A stretch of DNA of 22,841 nucleotides from JANMEX01 sp049696015 (lineage in GTDB: Bacteria > Pseudomonadota > Alphaproteobacteria > Rhizobiales > Rhizobiaceae), in contig JBAVTG010000245.1 in the NCBI GenBank assembly GCA_049696015.1, forward strand, positions 1 through 22,841. The letters run 5' to 3'. Below, in pieces: positions 1-7,372 of the stretch; position 1 is the stretch's first letter; each line of letters starts with the position of its first letter. The notes below the pieces were generated by a model. It was not told the origin of the DNA and made no database searches. It was given only the letters and a program-made list of their open reading frames with translations. The position numbers were made by a program, and so were the translations under genes.

Positions 1-1180
1 AATCAACGAAGGCAAGATCACTGATTTCAATCAGCTTGGCGTCAAGGCAATCGACGACAAGACTCTTGAGATTACGCTTGAACAGCCTTCGCCCTACTTT
101 ATCGGCGCGCTGACCCACTATACGGCGTTCCCGTTGCCCAAGCATGTCATTGATGCCAAGGGCGCGGATTGGGTGAAGATCGAAAACATTGTCACCAACG
201 GGCCCTACAAGCCGACTGAATGGGTGCCGGGCTCGCATGTCGCCTCTGTCAAGAACGACAAGCACTATGACGCGGCCAACATCAAAATTGACGGTGTCCG
301 CTATGTCACGCTAGAGGACAATGCGGCAGCGTTGAAGCAATACCGTGCGGGCGAGTTTGATATTCTCACGGATTTTCCAAAAGATCAGTACCAGTGGATC
401 CAGGAAAACCTGCCGGGCCAGGCCCATGTCGTGCCGTTCGCAGGTCTCTATTATTACGTCGTCAACTCAACCAAGCCACCGTTTGACAATGCCAATGTGC
501 GCAAGGCGCTGTCGATGGCGGTCAACCGCGAAGTGATCGGTCCGCAGATTTTGGGTACGGGCGAACTGCCTGCTTACTCTTGGGTGCCGCCCGGCATGTC
601 GGGTTATGGAGATCCTGTGACTGTCGACTGGAAAGGCCTGTCCTATGGCGACAAGGTAACCGAAGCCAAAAAGCTTCTTGCCGAGGCCGGCATCACACCA
701 GAAAAGCCGCTAAAAGCCCAGCTTCGCTATAACACCAATGACAATCACAAGCGCATTGCTGTCGCGATTGCCGCAATGTGGAAGCCTCTCGGCGTTGAGA
801 TTGAGCTCTATAACACCGAAACCAAAGTGCATTATGACGAAATGCAGCGTGGTCTGGTTGAAATCGGCCGCGCGGGCTGGCTTGCCGATTACAATGATGC
901 CGATAATTTCCTGTCGCTCCTGAAGACCGGCATTGAGCATAACTACGGCAAATGGTCGAATGCCGAGTACGACAAGCTGCTTGAAGACGGCAACAAGGAG
1001 CAGGATCAGGCCAAGCGCGCCGAACTGTTCCACAAGGCCGAAAAGATCGCGCTCGACAATTCGGCGGCGATCCCGATCTACTATTATCTCTCCGAAAACA
1101 TCGTCTCTCCCAAGATCAAGGGCTTCCAGGATAACGCGTTCGACATTCATCGCACCCGCTGGCTGGAAAAGAGCGAATAG
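1..1180 (+). CDS. Peptide ABC transporter substrate-binding protein (OppA/DppA-like), 5' partial
   Basis: Periplasmic solute-binding protein of the SBP_bac_5 family, which captures oligopeptides for the importer encoded just downstream. The reading frame is open from base 2, so the signal peptide and N-terminal lobe lie outside the window; about 392 residues are visible. Family features include the NGPYKPTEW segment, the KNDKHYDAANIKID stretch and the VRKALSMAVNREVI helix seen in OppA/DppA proteins. The C-terminal part (AIPIYYYLSENIVSPKIKGF) matches the usual end of the fold. A TTG near 132 precedes MPKHV but is internal, not a true start. Peptide specificity cannot be read from sequence; nickel, glutathione or murein peptide are alternatives within the family. 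Confidence 0.93.
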   Translation, partial: INEGKITDFNQLGVKAIDDKTLEITLEQPSPYFIGALTHYTAFPLPKHVIDAKGADWVKIENIVTNGPYKPTEWVPGSHVASVKNDKHYDAANIKIDGVRYVTLEDNAAALKQYRAGEFDILTDFPKDQYQWIQENLPGQAHVVPFAGLYYYVVNSTKPPFDNANVRKALSMAVNREVIGPQILGTGELPAYSWVPPGMSGYGDPVTVDWKGLSYGDKVTEAKKLLAEAGITPEKPLKAQLRYNTNDNHKRIAVAIAAMWKPLGVEIELYNTETKVHYDEMQRGLVEIGRAGWLADYNDADNFLSLLKTGIEHNYGKWSNAEYDKLLEDGNKEQDQAKRAELFHKAEKIALDNSAAIPIYYYLSENIVSPKIKGFQDNAFDIHRTRWLEKSE

Positions 1181-1190
1181 CATGGACATT

Positions 1191-1218
1191 GCCCCTTCCC
1201 TGCTCGTCGGGGAGGGGC
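1191..1218 (+). promoter_or_regulatory. Intercistronic hairpin containing the oppB-like Shine-Dalgarno
   Basis: GCCCCTTCCC at 1191-1200 pairs with GGGGAGGGGC at 1209-1218: a 10-bp stem with one G-U pair and an 8-base loop. It lies between the binding-protein stop (1180) and the permease start (1229). The 3' arm includes the purine-rich GGAGGGG that is the only plausible ribosome binding site for the permease. There is no T tract after it, so a full rho-independent terminator is unlikely. A hairpin here would fit the common pattern of more binding protein than permease, either by stabilising the 3' end of the upstream message or by hiding the permease ribosome site. Confidence 0.55.
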
Positions 1219-1228
1219 GTTCAAGCCC

Positions 1229-2152
1229 ATGTTTTCATATGCATTCAAACGCTTGTTATCCACCATCCCGGTCCTCTGGATCGCGGTGACGGTATCCTTT
1301 TTCGTGCTGCGTCTTGCGCCCGGCGGGCCGTTTGACGGAGAGCGTCCACTGCCGCCTGCCATATTGAAAAATCTTGCCGCGCATTACAATTTGGACAAGC
1401 CGCTGATCGAGCAATACCTCATCTATGTCGGCAACGTGCTGCAAGGCGATCTCGGACCGTCCTTCGTCAACTCCGACTTCACGGTCTCGGAGCAACTGAT
1501 GATCGGCGTGCCTTACACATTCACTGTCGCCTCGCTGGCGATAGTGTTTGCCGTCATCATCGGTGTTGCTGCTGGCTGTATGGGGGCGATCTATCAGAAC
1601 AAGATGCCGGATTACCTGATTGGCTTCGTCATTCTCACTGGCCTTGTGCTGCCCAATTTTCTGGTCGCGCCGATCCTGCAGCTGGTGTTTGGCGTCAAAC
1701 TTGGTTGGCTGCCTGTCGCGGGCTGGGGCACGGGCGGTTTGCGCAATCTGGTGCTGCCGGTGGTGGTTCTGACGTTGCCGCATGCCGCACGCATTTCGCG
1801 GCTGATGCGCGGATCCATTATTGAGGTGATGAACGCCAACTATATCCGCACTGCGCGAGCCAAAGGCATCGGGCCAAGGCTCACCGTCATGCGCCACGCC
1901 ATCAAGCCGGCGCTGATGCCGGTCGTCTCCTATCTCGGTCCCGCCGCGTCCTATCTGCTCACCGGCTCGCTGGTGGTGGAGACCGTGTTTGGCCTTCCCG
2001 GCATAGGCAAATACTTTATCACCGCAGCGCTTAACCGCGATTATGGCATGGTGCTGGGAACAGTCATTTTCTACATGGTGCTGATCGTCATCCTCAATCT
2101 CCTCGTTGATGTCGCCTACGCGTTCCTCGATCCGAAAGTGAGGACGCGATGA
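1229..2152 (+). CDS. Peptide ABC transporter permease, OppB/DppB type
   Basis: Inner-membrane permease of 307 residues, one half of the transmembrane channel. The N-terminus MFSYAFKRLLSTIPVLWIAV is the typical first helix of DppB/OppB proteins, and LAPGGPFDGERPLPP follows as in the family. Several hydrophobic segments lie between residues 95 and 295. The cytoplasmic coupling (EAA-like) loop is TARAKGIGPRLTVMRHAIKP at about residues 208-227. The ATG at 1229 is preceded by GGAGGGG about 11-13 bases upstream, inside the intercistronic hairpin. Its stop overlaps the start of the next permease (ATGA at 2149-2152), indicating translational coupling. Confidence 0.95.
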   Translation: MFSYAFKRLLSTIPVLWIAVTVSFFVLRLAPGGPFDGERPLPPAILKNLAAHYNLDKPLIEQYLIYVGNVLQGDLGPSFVNSDFTVSEQLMIGVPYTFTVASLAIVFAVIIGVAAGCMGAIYQNKMPDYLIGFVILTGLVLPNFLVAPILQLVFGVKLGWLPVAGWGTGGLRNLVLPVVVLTLPHAARISRLMRGSIIEVMNANYIRTARAKGIGPRLTVMRHAIKPALMPVVSYLGPAASYLLTGSLVVETVFGLPGIGKYFITAALNRDYGMVLGTVIFYMVLIVILNLLVDVAYAFLDPKVRTR

Positions 2153-3063
2153 CAGCGCTCACCCCGCGGCGCGATGATTTTGCCGCAGACCTCGAAGCCG
2201 AGGCGCTAACCGGCAAAGCGCGCTCCCTTACCGGCGATGCGCTCGCCCGCTTCCTGCGCAACAAGGCGGCGATGGTGTCCGTCTTTATGTTGACACTGCT
2301 CATTCTCTCTGCGCTCATTGGTCCGTCGCTGCTGCCCTTCAACTATGAGGAGCCAGACTGGGCCGCCTTCCGTGCGCCGCCCTCGTGGGAAAGCGGCCAT
2401 TATCTTGGCACTGACCAGAATGGCCGCGACCTGATGGCCCGCGTGCTTTATGGCACCCGCGTTTCACTTGCCGTGGCGCTGATTGCCACACTCGTTTCGG
2501 TGGTCATCGGCGTCTTCTACGGGGCGGTGTCGGGCTATCTTGGCGGGCGCATTGACATGGCCATGATGCGCTTTGTCGACATCATGTATGCGCTCCCCTA
2601 CATCCTGTTCGTCATCCTGTTGATGGTCATTTTCGGGCGTAATGTGTATCTCCTGTTTGCGGCCATCGGCGCGCTGGAATGGTTGACCATGGCGCGCATC
2701 GTGCGGGGCCAGACGCTGTCGATCAAGGAGCGCGAGTTTGTCGAGGCGGCGCGTGCCGCTGGCCAGACGCAGTTCAAGATTATCCGCAAACACATCATCC
2801 CGAACCTTGCCGGACCGGTAGTTATCTATGCTGCGCTTACGGTGCCGGAAATCATCGCCACGGAAAGCTTTCTCTCTTACCTGGGCTTCGGCGTGCAAGA
2901 GCCGCTGACTTCGCTTGGAACGCTGATAGCGGAAGGCACGGAAGTGTTTGAAATCCTGCCCTGGCTGCTGCTCGGTCCGGGCTTTGTCCTCGTCACGCTG
3001 CTTTTAAGCCTGCTGTTCATCGGTGATGGTTTGCGCGACGCTTTCGATCCGAAGGACCGCTGA
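2149..3063 (+). CDS. Peptide ABC transporter permease, OppC/DppC type
   Basis: Second permease (304 residues), partner of the OppB-like protein. It has the cytoplasmic N-terminal extension typical of OppC/DppC (LARFLRNKAAMVSVFMLTLL, first helix about residues 40-62). It also has the YLGTDQNGRDLMARVLYGTR signature around residues 84-103 and the coupling loop EFVEAARAAGQTQFKIIRKH near residues 195-214. SFLSYLGFGVQEP towards the C-terminus is another hallmark. The start overlaps the preceding gene by four bases; the first ATPase gene begins one base after its stop. Confidence 0.95.
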   Translation: MTALTPRRDDFAADLEAEALTGKARSLTGDALARFLRNKAAMVSVFMLTLLILSALIGPSLLPFNYEEPDWAAFRAPPSWESGHYLGTDQNGRDLMARVLYGTRVSLAVALIATLVSVVIGVFYGAVSGYLGGRIDMAMMRFVDIMYALPYILFVILLMVIFGRNVYLLFAAIGALEWLTMARIVRGQTLSIKEREFVEAARAAGQTQFKIIRKHIIPNLAGPVVIYAALTVPEIIATESFLSYLGFGVQEPLTSLGTLIAEGTEVFEILPWLLLGPGFVLVTLLLSLLFIGDGLRDAFDPKDR

Positions 3064-3064
3064 G

Positions 3065-4051
3065 ATGTCTGCTCCGCTGTTTGAACTCAGGGACTACAGC
3101 GTCACCTTTGCGACACCGGAAGGTCAGGTCCCTGCAGCCGAGCGGATAAACCTGTCGATCAATCCCGGCGAGCGCCTTGCAATCGTCGGAGAGTCCGGAT
3201 CGGGCAAGAGCCAGACTTTCCTTGGCGCACTTGGCCTTCTGGCGCGCAACGGCAAGACTACCGGCGCGGCGCTGTTTGAAGGCAAGAACCTCATCGGGAT
3301 GACCACCGGTGAACTGGACACGATCCGCGGCAGTGACATCACCATGGTGTTTCAGGATCCAATGACTGCGCTCAATCCGGTGCTGCGCATTTCGCGCCAG
3401 CTCACCGAAATTGTCGAAGTCCACACGGGCGCAACCAATGCCGAGGCCTCACGCCAGGCGCTGGAGATGCTCGCCAAGGTCGGCATTCCCGATCCTGAAA
3501 AGCGCTTCAATGTCTATCCGCATGAATTGTCCGGCGGCATGCGCCAGCGCGTTGTCATCGCCATGGCGCTTCTCAACAAGCCGAAGCTTCTCATTGCCGA
3601 CGAGCCGACCACGGCGCTGGATGTCACCGTGCAGGCGCAGATCCTTGACCTGTTCCGTAACTTGACCTCCGAACTTGGCGCGGCCTTGGTCATCATCACA
3701 CACGACATGGGCGTTGTCGCCGGTCTGGCTGACCGTGTCGCGGTCATGTACGGCGGGCGGCTGGTCGAAGAGGCGTCCGTAGATGCGATCTTCGAGAACC
3801 CGCAGCACCCCTACACACGCGCGCTCCTCAATTCGATCCCGCGCCCGGAACTTTCGGTGTCGCAGATGCAAGCCATTCCGGGCCGTCCGCCCAATCTTTT
3901 GCGCCTGCCGCAAGGCTGTGCCTTCTCGCCGCGCTGTGTGTCACGGACAGACATTTGCATGACGGCCCGGCCTGAGTTGCTGCTGACCTCGGCCGGGCAC
4001 GGCGCCGCCTGTTTCAACCCGATTGCCGCCAGAGCGGAGGCCGACGCGTGA
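3065..4051 (+). CDS. Peptide ABC transporter ATP-binding protein, OppD/DppD type
   Basis: Cytoplasmic ATPase of the importer, about 328 residues. Walker A is GESGSGKSQ (about 42-50), the Q-loop is FQDP (96-99), the ABC signature is LSGGMRQR (155-162) and Walker B is LLIADEP (175-181). The C-terminal oligopeptide-transporter domain carries the usual cysteine cluster (CAFSPRCVSRTDIC, then AACF near the end), typical of OppD/DppD. I chose the ATG at 3065 because MSAPLFELRDYSVTF aligns with the usual N-terminus. An upstream in-frame ATG at 3023 would overlap the permease by 41 bases without homology. The gene ends in a GTGA overlap with the next ATPase. Confidence 0.94.
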   Translation: MSAPLFELRDYSVTFATPEGQVPAAERINLSINPGERLAIVGESGSGKSQTFLGALGLLARNGKTTGAALFEGKNLIGMTTGELDTIRGSDITMVFQDPMTALNPVLRISRQLTEIVEVHTGATNAEASRQALEMLAKVGIPDPEKRFNVYPHELSGGMRQRVVIAMALLNKPKLLIADEPTTALDVTVQAQILDLFRNLTSELGAALVIITHDMGVVAGLADRVAVMYGGRLVEEASVDAIFENPQHPYTRALLNSIPRPELSVSQMQAIPGRPPNLLRLPQGCAFSPRCVSRTDICMTARPELLLTSAGHGAACFNPIAARAEADA

Positions 4052-5028
4052 CCAAGCCGCTGTTGCAAGTCGATAACCTCACCACGCGGTTTTCCGTCCG
4101 CTCGGGGAAGATGTTCGGAAAGGCGCTGACGCTGACCGCCGTTGATGACGTCTCATTCATCCTCAACGCCGGTGAGACGCTCGGCATCGTCGGCGAGTCC
4201 GGTTCAGGCAAATCGACACTTGGCCGCTCCGTGTTGCGTCTTGTGGAGGCGCAAGCGGGCAAAGTGGTCTGGCAAGGCGGCGATCTTTTGAAGCTGCCTG
4301 ACGAAGCGATGCGCAAGGCGCGGCGCGACATGCAGATCATCTTTCAGGATCCGCTCGCCTCGCTCGATCCGCGCATGACAGTCGCCGACATTATCGCCGA
4401 GCCCTTGCAGATCGCCGAGCCAAATCTGACCCGCACTGAGCGCCTTGAAGAAGTGCAGAAAATCATGGCCGCCGTCGGCCTCGCGCCTGAAATGGTCAAC
4501 CGCTATCCGCACGAGTTTTCCGGCGGCCAAGCCCAGCGCATCGGCATTGCGCGCGCCATCATAACCAGGCCCAAATTGATCGTTTGCGATGAGCCGGTTT
4601 CGGCGCTTGATGTTTCCATTCAGGCGCAGATCATCCAGTTGCTCAACCGGTTGCGCAGCGAACTTGGCCTTGCGATGATTTTCATCAGTCATGACCTGTC
4701 AGTCGTTCGCCTCGTCTGCGACAAGGTGATGGTGCTCTATCTTGGCCGCGTTGTTGAATCAGGACCGGCGGCAGATGTGTTCAGCCATCCCCGCCACCCC
4801 TATTCGCAAGCGCTTCTCTCCGCCGTTCCGCTACCCGACCCCAGGCTTGCCCGTCTGCGCCAGCGTGTCATCCTGCAAGGCGATCCGCCCTCGCCAATCA
4901 ACCCGCCTTCCGGCTGCGTGTTCCGGACGAGGTGCTCTTTCACCAAGGATATATGCGCAGCGGAGCGTCCGGCGCTGGAAAGCTTCGCGCATGCGGCTGC
5001 TTGTCATTTTGCCGGGCGTTTGGGGTAA
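4048..5028 (+). CDS. Peptide ABC transporter ATP-binding protein, OppF/DppF type
   Basis: Second ATPase (326 residues), expected to pair with the OppD-like subunit. Walker A is GESGSGKST (about 49-57), the signature is FSGGQAQR (157-164) and Walker B is LIVCDEP (177-183), followed by the D-loop SALD. The C-terminal cysteine motif CVFRTRCSFTKDIC resembles that of its partner. It starts at GTG (4048-4050), supported by GCGGAGG seven bases upstream and by the GTGA overlap with the stop of the preceding gene. It is the last gene of the five-gene transporter operon; I see no convincing terminator in the 121 bases that follow. Confidence 0.94.
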   Translation: MTKPLLQVDNLTTRFSVRSGKMFGKALTLTAVDDVSFILNAGETLGIVGESGSGKSTLGRSVLRLVEAQAGKVVWQGGDLLKLPDEAMRKARRDMQIIFQDPLASLDPRMTVADIIAEPLQIAEPNLTRTERLEEVQKIMAAVGLAPEMVNRYPHEFSGGQAQRIGIARAIITRPKLIVCDEPVSALDVSIQAQIIQLLNRLRSELGLAMIFISHDLSVVRLVCDKVMVLYLGRVVESGPAADVFSHPRHPYSQALLSAVPLPDPRLARLRQRVILQGDPPSPINPPSGCVFRTRCSFTKDICAAERPALESFAHAAACHFAGRLG

Positions 5029-5053
5029 GCGGCGACAGGACTTTTGCCGAGTA

Positions 5054-5082
5054 TTGTTCAATTTTTCTTACTGATCTACACT
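5054..5082 (+). promoter_or_regulatory. Candidate promoter for the RTX gene pair
   Basis: TTGTTC at 5054-5059 and TACACT at 5077-5082 are separated by 17 bases, in an AT-rich part of the gap between the transporter operon and the first RTX gene. The match to the sigma-70 consensus is partial (3/6 and 4/6). It would give a leader of about 60 bases. The call rests on spacing and position only. Confidence 0.25.
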
Positions 5083-5149
5083 TACAATCGAGATGGAGTT
5101 CTGATTTGGATTTGGCGATGTTTATCGTGCCGCGTTTGGAGGAAGTCAC

Positions 5150-6148
5150 ATGAGCCTCTTTTACAATACTGATCCCATAGCCCCGGCGACAGATCCTGCG
5201 CTGAATAGCGAATTCACCGCCCCATTTCCCATGGTTATGCTGGAATTGGCAAAGACGCCGAATGAGTGGATCACTGAGAATTTTATTCTGTTCCGATTTC
5301 AACAAGCGACATTCACGACGACATTTTCTGGCTCAGGACTGACCTATGGCACGTCGGCAACCGGCGCTGTAGTGATGACCGGTGGCACGATTTCGACCAT
5401 CGTTTCAGAATCAGAATCGAGTTTGTCGTTACCGCCTTCCTATGCCCGCCATAGCCTCAGCATTTCTGGCGGCAGCTACGATGCGGCAACCATTCAAAGC
5501 TTCATTACCGCTGGCGACGAGCCCGGCTACTGGGATTATCTGACAGCTGGTGACGATGTGTTTGTCGTCGCCAGCGGCGAAGATATTGTCCGCGCCGGTG
5601 CTGGTAACGACGCTGTCTATGTCAACGGAACAGGTGACAAAACGATCTATGGCGGCACCGGGTCAAACGCGATTTACGCCACCGCTGGTAATGATCTGAT
5701 CGTTTCGGGCAGTTTGACAGCTGCAACGCTCGATCCAAGCCTTTGGAGCGTTGCTGACGGCGGTGCCGGCAATGATGTCCTGTTGGCCGGCTATGGCTCC
5801 AACGGATTTCTGACAGGCGGCGCAGGCCATGACGCGCTGGTCGATGGTGCCGGAACAGATGTGCTCAATGGCGGCGCGGGTTTTGACTACATGGTCGCAG
5901 GCACCGGCACGAACTATTTCATGTTCGAATCCGACTCCTTCGTCGCAGGTGAGTATGACGCCATTGCCTCATTCACATCCGCAAACAACTTTGCCGGAAT
6001 CGCCGCCGCCTATGCCGGGGCCATGACCACCGGCCAATATGGCACAACCGCCGGTCTGCACTTCGCGCTCGGCGGCGGGCAGTATTATTCGATCTATTTC
6101 TACGACACGGCGCTGGCAGACGTGACAAGCCATTTGTTCTATATCTGA
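5150..6148 (+). CDS. RTX-type calcium-binding protein, copy 1
   Basis: A 332-residue protein with glycine/aspartate-rich nonapeptide repeats of the RTX (hemolysin-type calcium-binding) kind. Two clusters are visible: residues about 133-185 (for example GAGNDAVYV, GGTGSNAIY) and about 203-255 (DGGAGNDVL, TGGAGHDAL, NGGAGFDYM). Residues about 52-130 form a distinct N-terminal region with a TTTFSGSGLTYG motif, a TGGTIS turn and ISGGSYDAATIQSFIT. There is no N-terminal signal peptide. The end (SHLFYI) is hydrophobic, as expected for a C-terminal type I secretion signal. The ATG at 5150 has GGAGG seven bases upstream. Secretion by a type I system is inferred from the family; no such transporter is in this window. 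Ligand or enzymatic role is unknown. Its base composition is more AT-rich than its neighbours. Confidence 0.88.
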   Translation: MSLFYNTDPIAPATDPALNSEFTAPFPMVMLELAKTPNEWITENFILFRFQQATFTTTFSGSGLTYGTSATGAVVMTGGTISTIVSESESSLSLPPSYARHSLSISGGSYDAATIQSFITAGDEPGYWDYLTAGDDVFVVASGEDIVRAGAGNDAVYVNGTGDKTIYGGTGSNAIYATAGNDLIVSGSLTAATLDPSLWSVADGGAGNDVLLAGYGSNGFLTGGAGHDALVDGAGTDVLNGGAGFDYMVAGTGTNYFMFESDSFVAGEYDAIASFTSANNFAGIAAAYAGAMTTGQYGTTAGLHFALGGGQYYSIYFYDTALADVTSHLFYI

Positions 6149-6191
6149 GGGTGCAGAAAAGTAAGATTGACCTTAATTTTGAGGAGCATCC

Positions 6192-7217
6192 ATGAGCCTA
6201 TTTTACAATACTGATCCTATAAGCCCGACGAACAGCTATTCTGTTGCCAATGAATTCGTAGCGCCATTTTCATACGCCTCGGGGACTCCTCCTAGAGTTT
6301 TTCGGGAATTGGCGATAACGCAGAACGAATTAATTATAGAGGGTCTATTTCTGTCGCGTTTTGAGGTCGGAGGTTTCACAACAACCTTTTCCGGCTCAGA
6401 GCTGACATACAGTGTCTCTGCGTCGGGCGAACAGCAGATGACTGGCGGAAATATTTCGATCATTATTGCAGAATATGATTTTGGCTATGCTCTTTCCTTC
6501 CCGCCAATTAATATCCATTACAGACTCAGCATTTCTGGCGGCAGCTACGATGCGGCAACAATCCAGGGCTTTATCACTGCCAATGACGAAGCTGGTTACT
6601 GGGATTATCTGGCGGCGGGCGACGATACGTTCGTTGTTGCCAGCGGCAATGATCTTGTTCGTGCCGGGGCCGGCAATGACTCAGTTTATGTCAACGGCTC
6701 AGGTGACAAGACGATCTATGGCGGCACCGGGTCTAACGTGATTTATGCCGGGATCGGCAATGATCTAATTGTTTCAGGCAGCTTGACCGTTGCGGTGCTT
6801 GATCCAAGCTTGTGGAGCATCGCCGATGGCGGCGCGGGCAATGACATCCTCTTGGCCGGTTATGGCTCCAATGGGTTATTGAAGGGCGGCGCCGGCCACG
6901 ATGCGCTCGTCGATGGAGCCGGAACAGACGTGCTCAACGGCGGCGCCGGATTTGATTATATGGTCGCAGGCACCGGCACGAACTATTTCATGTTCGAATC
7001 CGACTCCTTCGCCGCCGGTGAGTATGACACCATCGCTTCGTTCACCTCAGCCAACAACTACGCTGGTATTGCTGCGGCTTATGCCGGGGCGATGACCACC
7101 GGCCAATATGGCACAACCGCCGGTCTGCACTTCGCGCTCGGCGGCGGACAATATTATTCGATCTATTTCTACGACACGGCGGTCGCGGATGTGACCAGCC
7201 ATGTGTTTTTTATCTGA
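6192..7217 (+). CDS. RTX-type calcium-binding protein, copy 2 (tandem paralogue)
   Basis: A 341-residue paralogue of the preceding gene, 43 bases downstream, same strand, with GAGGAG five bases before the ATG. Both begin MSLFYNTDPI and share the FTTTFSGS motif, the ISGGSYDAATIQ segment, the same RTX repeat clusters (about residues 142-194 and 212-264) and an almost identical last 130 residues ending SHVFFI. Residues about 11-55 and 80-110 diverge strongly and include small insertions. The divergent 5' part is notably AT-rich (25 G+C in the 60 bases at 6301-6360). The pair is probably one transcription unit. Function is unknown; export by a type I system encoded elsewhere is an inference. Confidence 0.88.
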   Translation: MSLFYNTDPISPTNSYSVANEFVAPFSYASGTPPRVFRELAITQNELIIEGLFLSRFEVGGFTTTFSGSELTYSVSASGEQQMTGGNISIIIAEYDFGYALSFPPINIHYRLSISGGSYDAATIQGFITANDEAGYWDYLAAGDDTFVVASGNDLVRAGAGNDSVYVNGSGDKTIYGGTGSNVIYAGIGNDLIVSGSLTVAVLDPSLWSIADGGAGNDILLAGYGSNGLLKGGAGHDALVDGAGTDVLNGGAGFDYMVAGTGTNYFMFESDSFAAGEYDTIASFTSANNYAGIAAAYAGAMTTGQYGTTAGLHFALGGGQYYSIYFYDTAVADVTSHVFFI

Positions 7218-7246
7218 GAGGTTTGAACTCAGCATTACTTTGATGT

Positions 7247-7323
7247 TGGTGATCCCGACTGGATTCGAACCAGTGGCCTAAAGTTTAGGAAACTTTCGCT
7301 CTATCCACCTGAGCTACGGGACC
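7247..7323 (-). tRNA. tRNA-Arg (anticodon CCT)
   Basis: On the - strand the sequence folds into a complete 74-base cloverleaf. The acceptor stem is GGTCCCG/CGGGATC with one G-U pair, the D stem is GCTC/GAGC and the anticodon stem is AAAGT/ACTTT with loop TTCCTAA. The variable loop has five bases and the T arm is ACTGG-TTCGAAT-CCAGT. The anticodon is CCT, reading AGG arginine codons. The discriminator base is A and the 3' CCA is encoded (7247-7249 on the complement). Its 3' end faces the end of the second RTX gene, 29 bases away. Confidence 0.97.
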
Positions 7324-7332
7324 ATTGGGTGT

Positions 7333-7361
7333 GACATAGCGAAAAGTGCTGCCCGCGCCAA
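7333..7361 (-). promoter_or_regulatory. Candidate promoter of tRNA-Arg
   Basis: Read on the - strand, TTGGCG (complement of 7356-7361) and TATGTC (complement of 7333-7338) are 17 bases apart. The -10 element ends nine bases before the mature tRNA 5' end. Spacing and location suit a tRNA promoter, although the -10 matches the consensus at only three positions. Alternatively the tRNA is read through from the upstream amidohydrolase gene. Confidence 0.35.
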
Positions 7362-7372
7362 GACCAATCACG

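Larger units (their letters stand above)
5150..7217 (+). repeat. Tandem gene duplication with patches of identical DNA
   Basis: The two RTX genes form a direct duplication with uneven divergence. The 52 bases at 5891-5942 are identical to 6960-7011, and the 56 bases at 6023-6078 are identical to 7092-7147, including silent positions. Short flanking stretches and the 5' halves differ at many sites. This mosaic is what gene conversion between adjacent copies would leave. Confidence 0.75.

Noticed and set aside
5530..5960. Short periodic DNA repeats in the RTX genes as a CRISPR or minisatellite.
   Set aside because: The periodicity is at protein level (nonapeptides) with variable codons; there are no identical direct repeats with unique spacers.
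7214..7236. CTGAG...CTCAG hairpin after the second RTX gene as a terminator.
   Set aside because: The stem is only five pairs with a nine-base loop and no T tract follows it; the T run lies before the stem.
7200..7330. tRNA-Arg as an integration site for an island carrying the RTX genes.
   Set aside because: No integrase, no second copy of the tRNA 3' end near 5030-5150 and no mobile gene is seen; a tRNA next to AT-rich genes is not enough.
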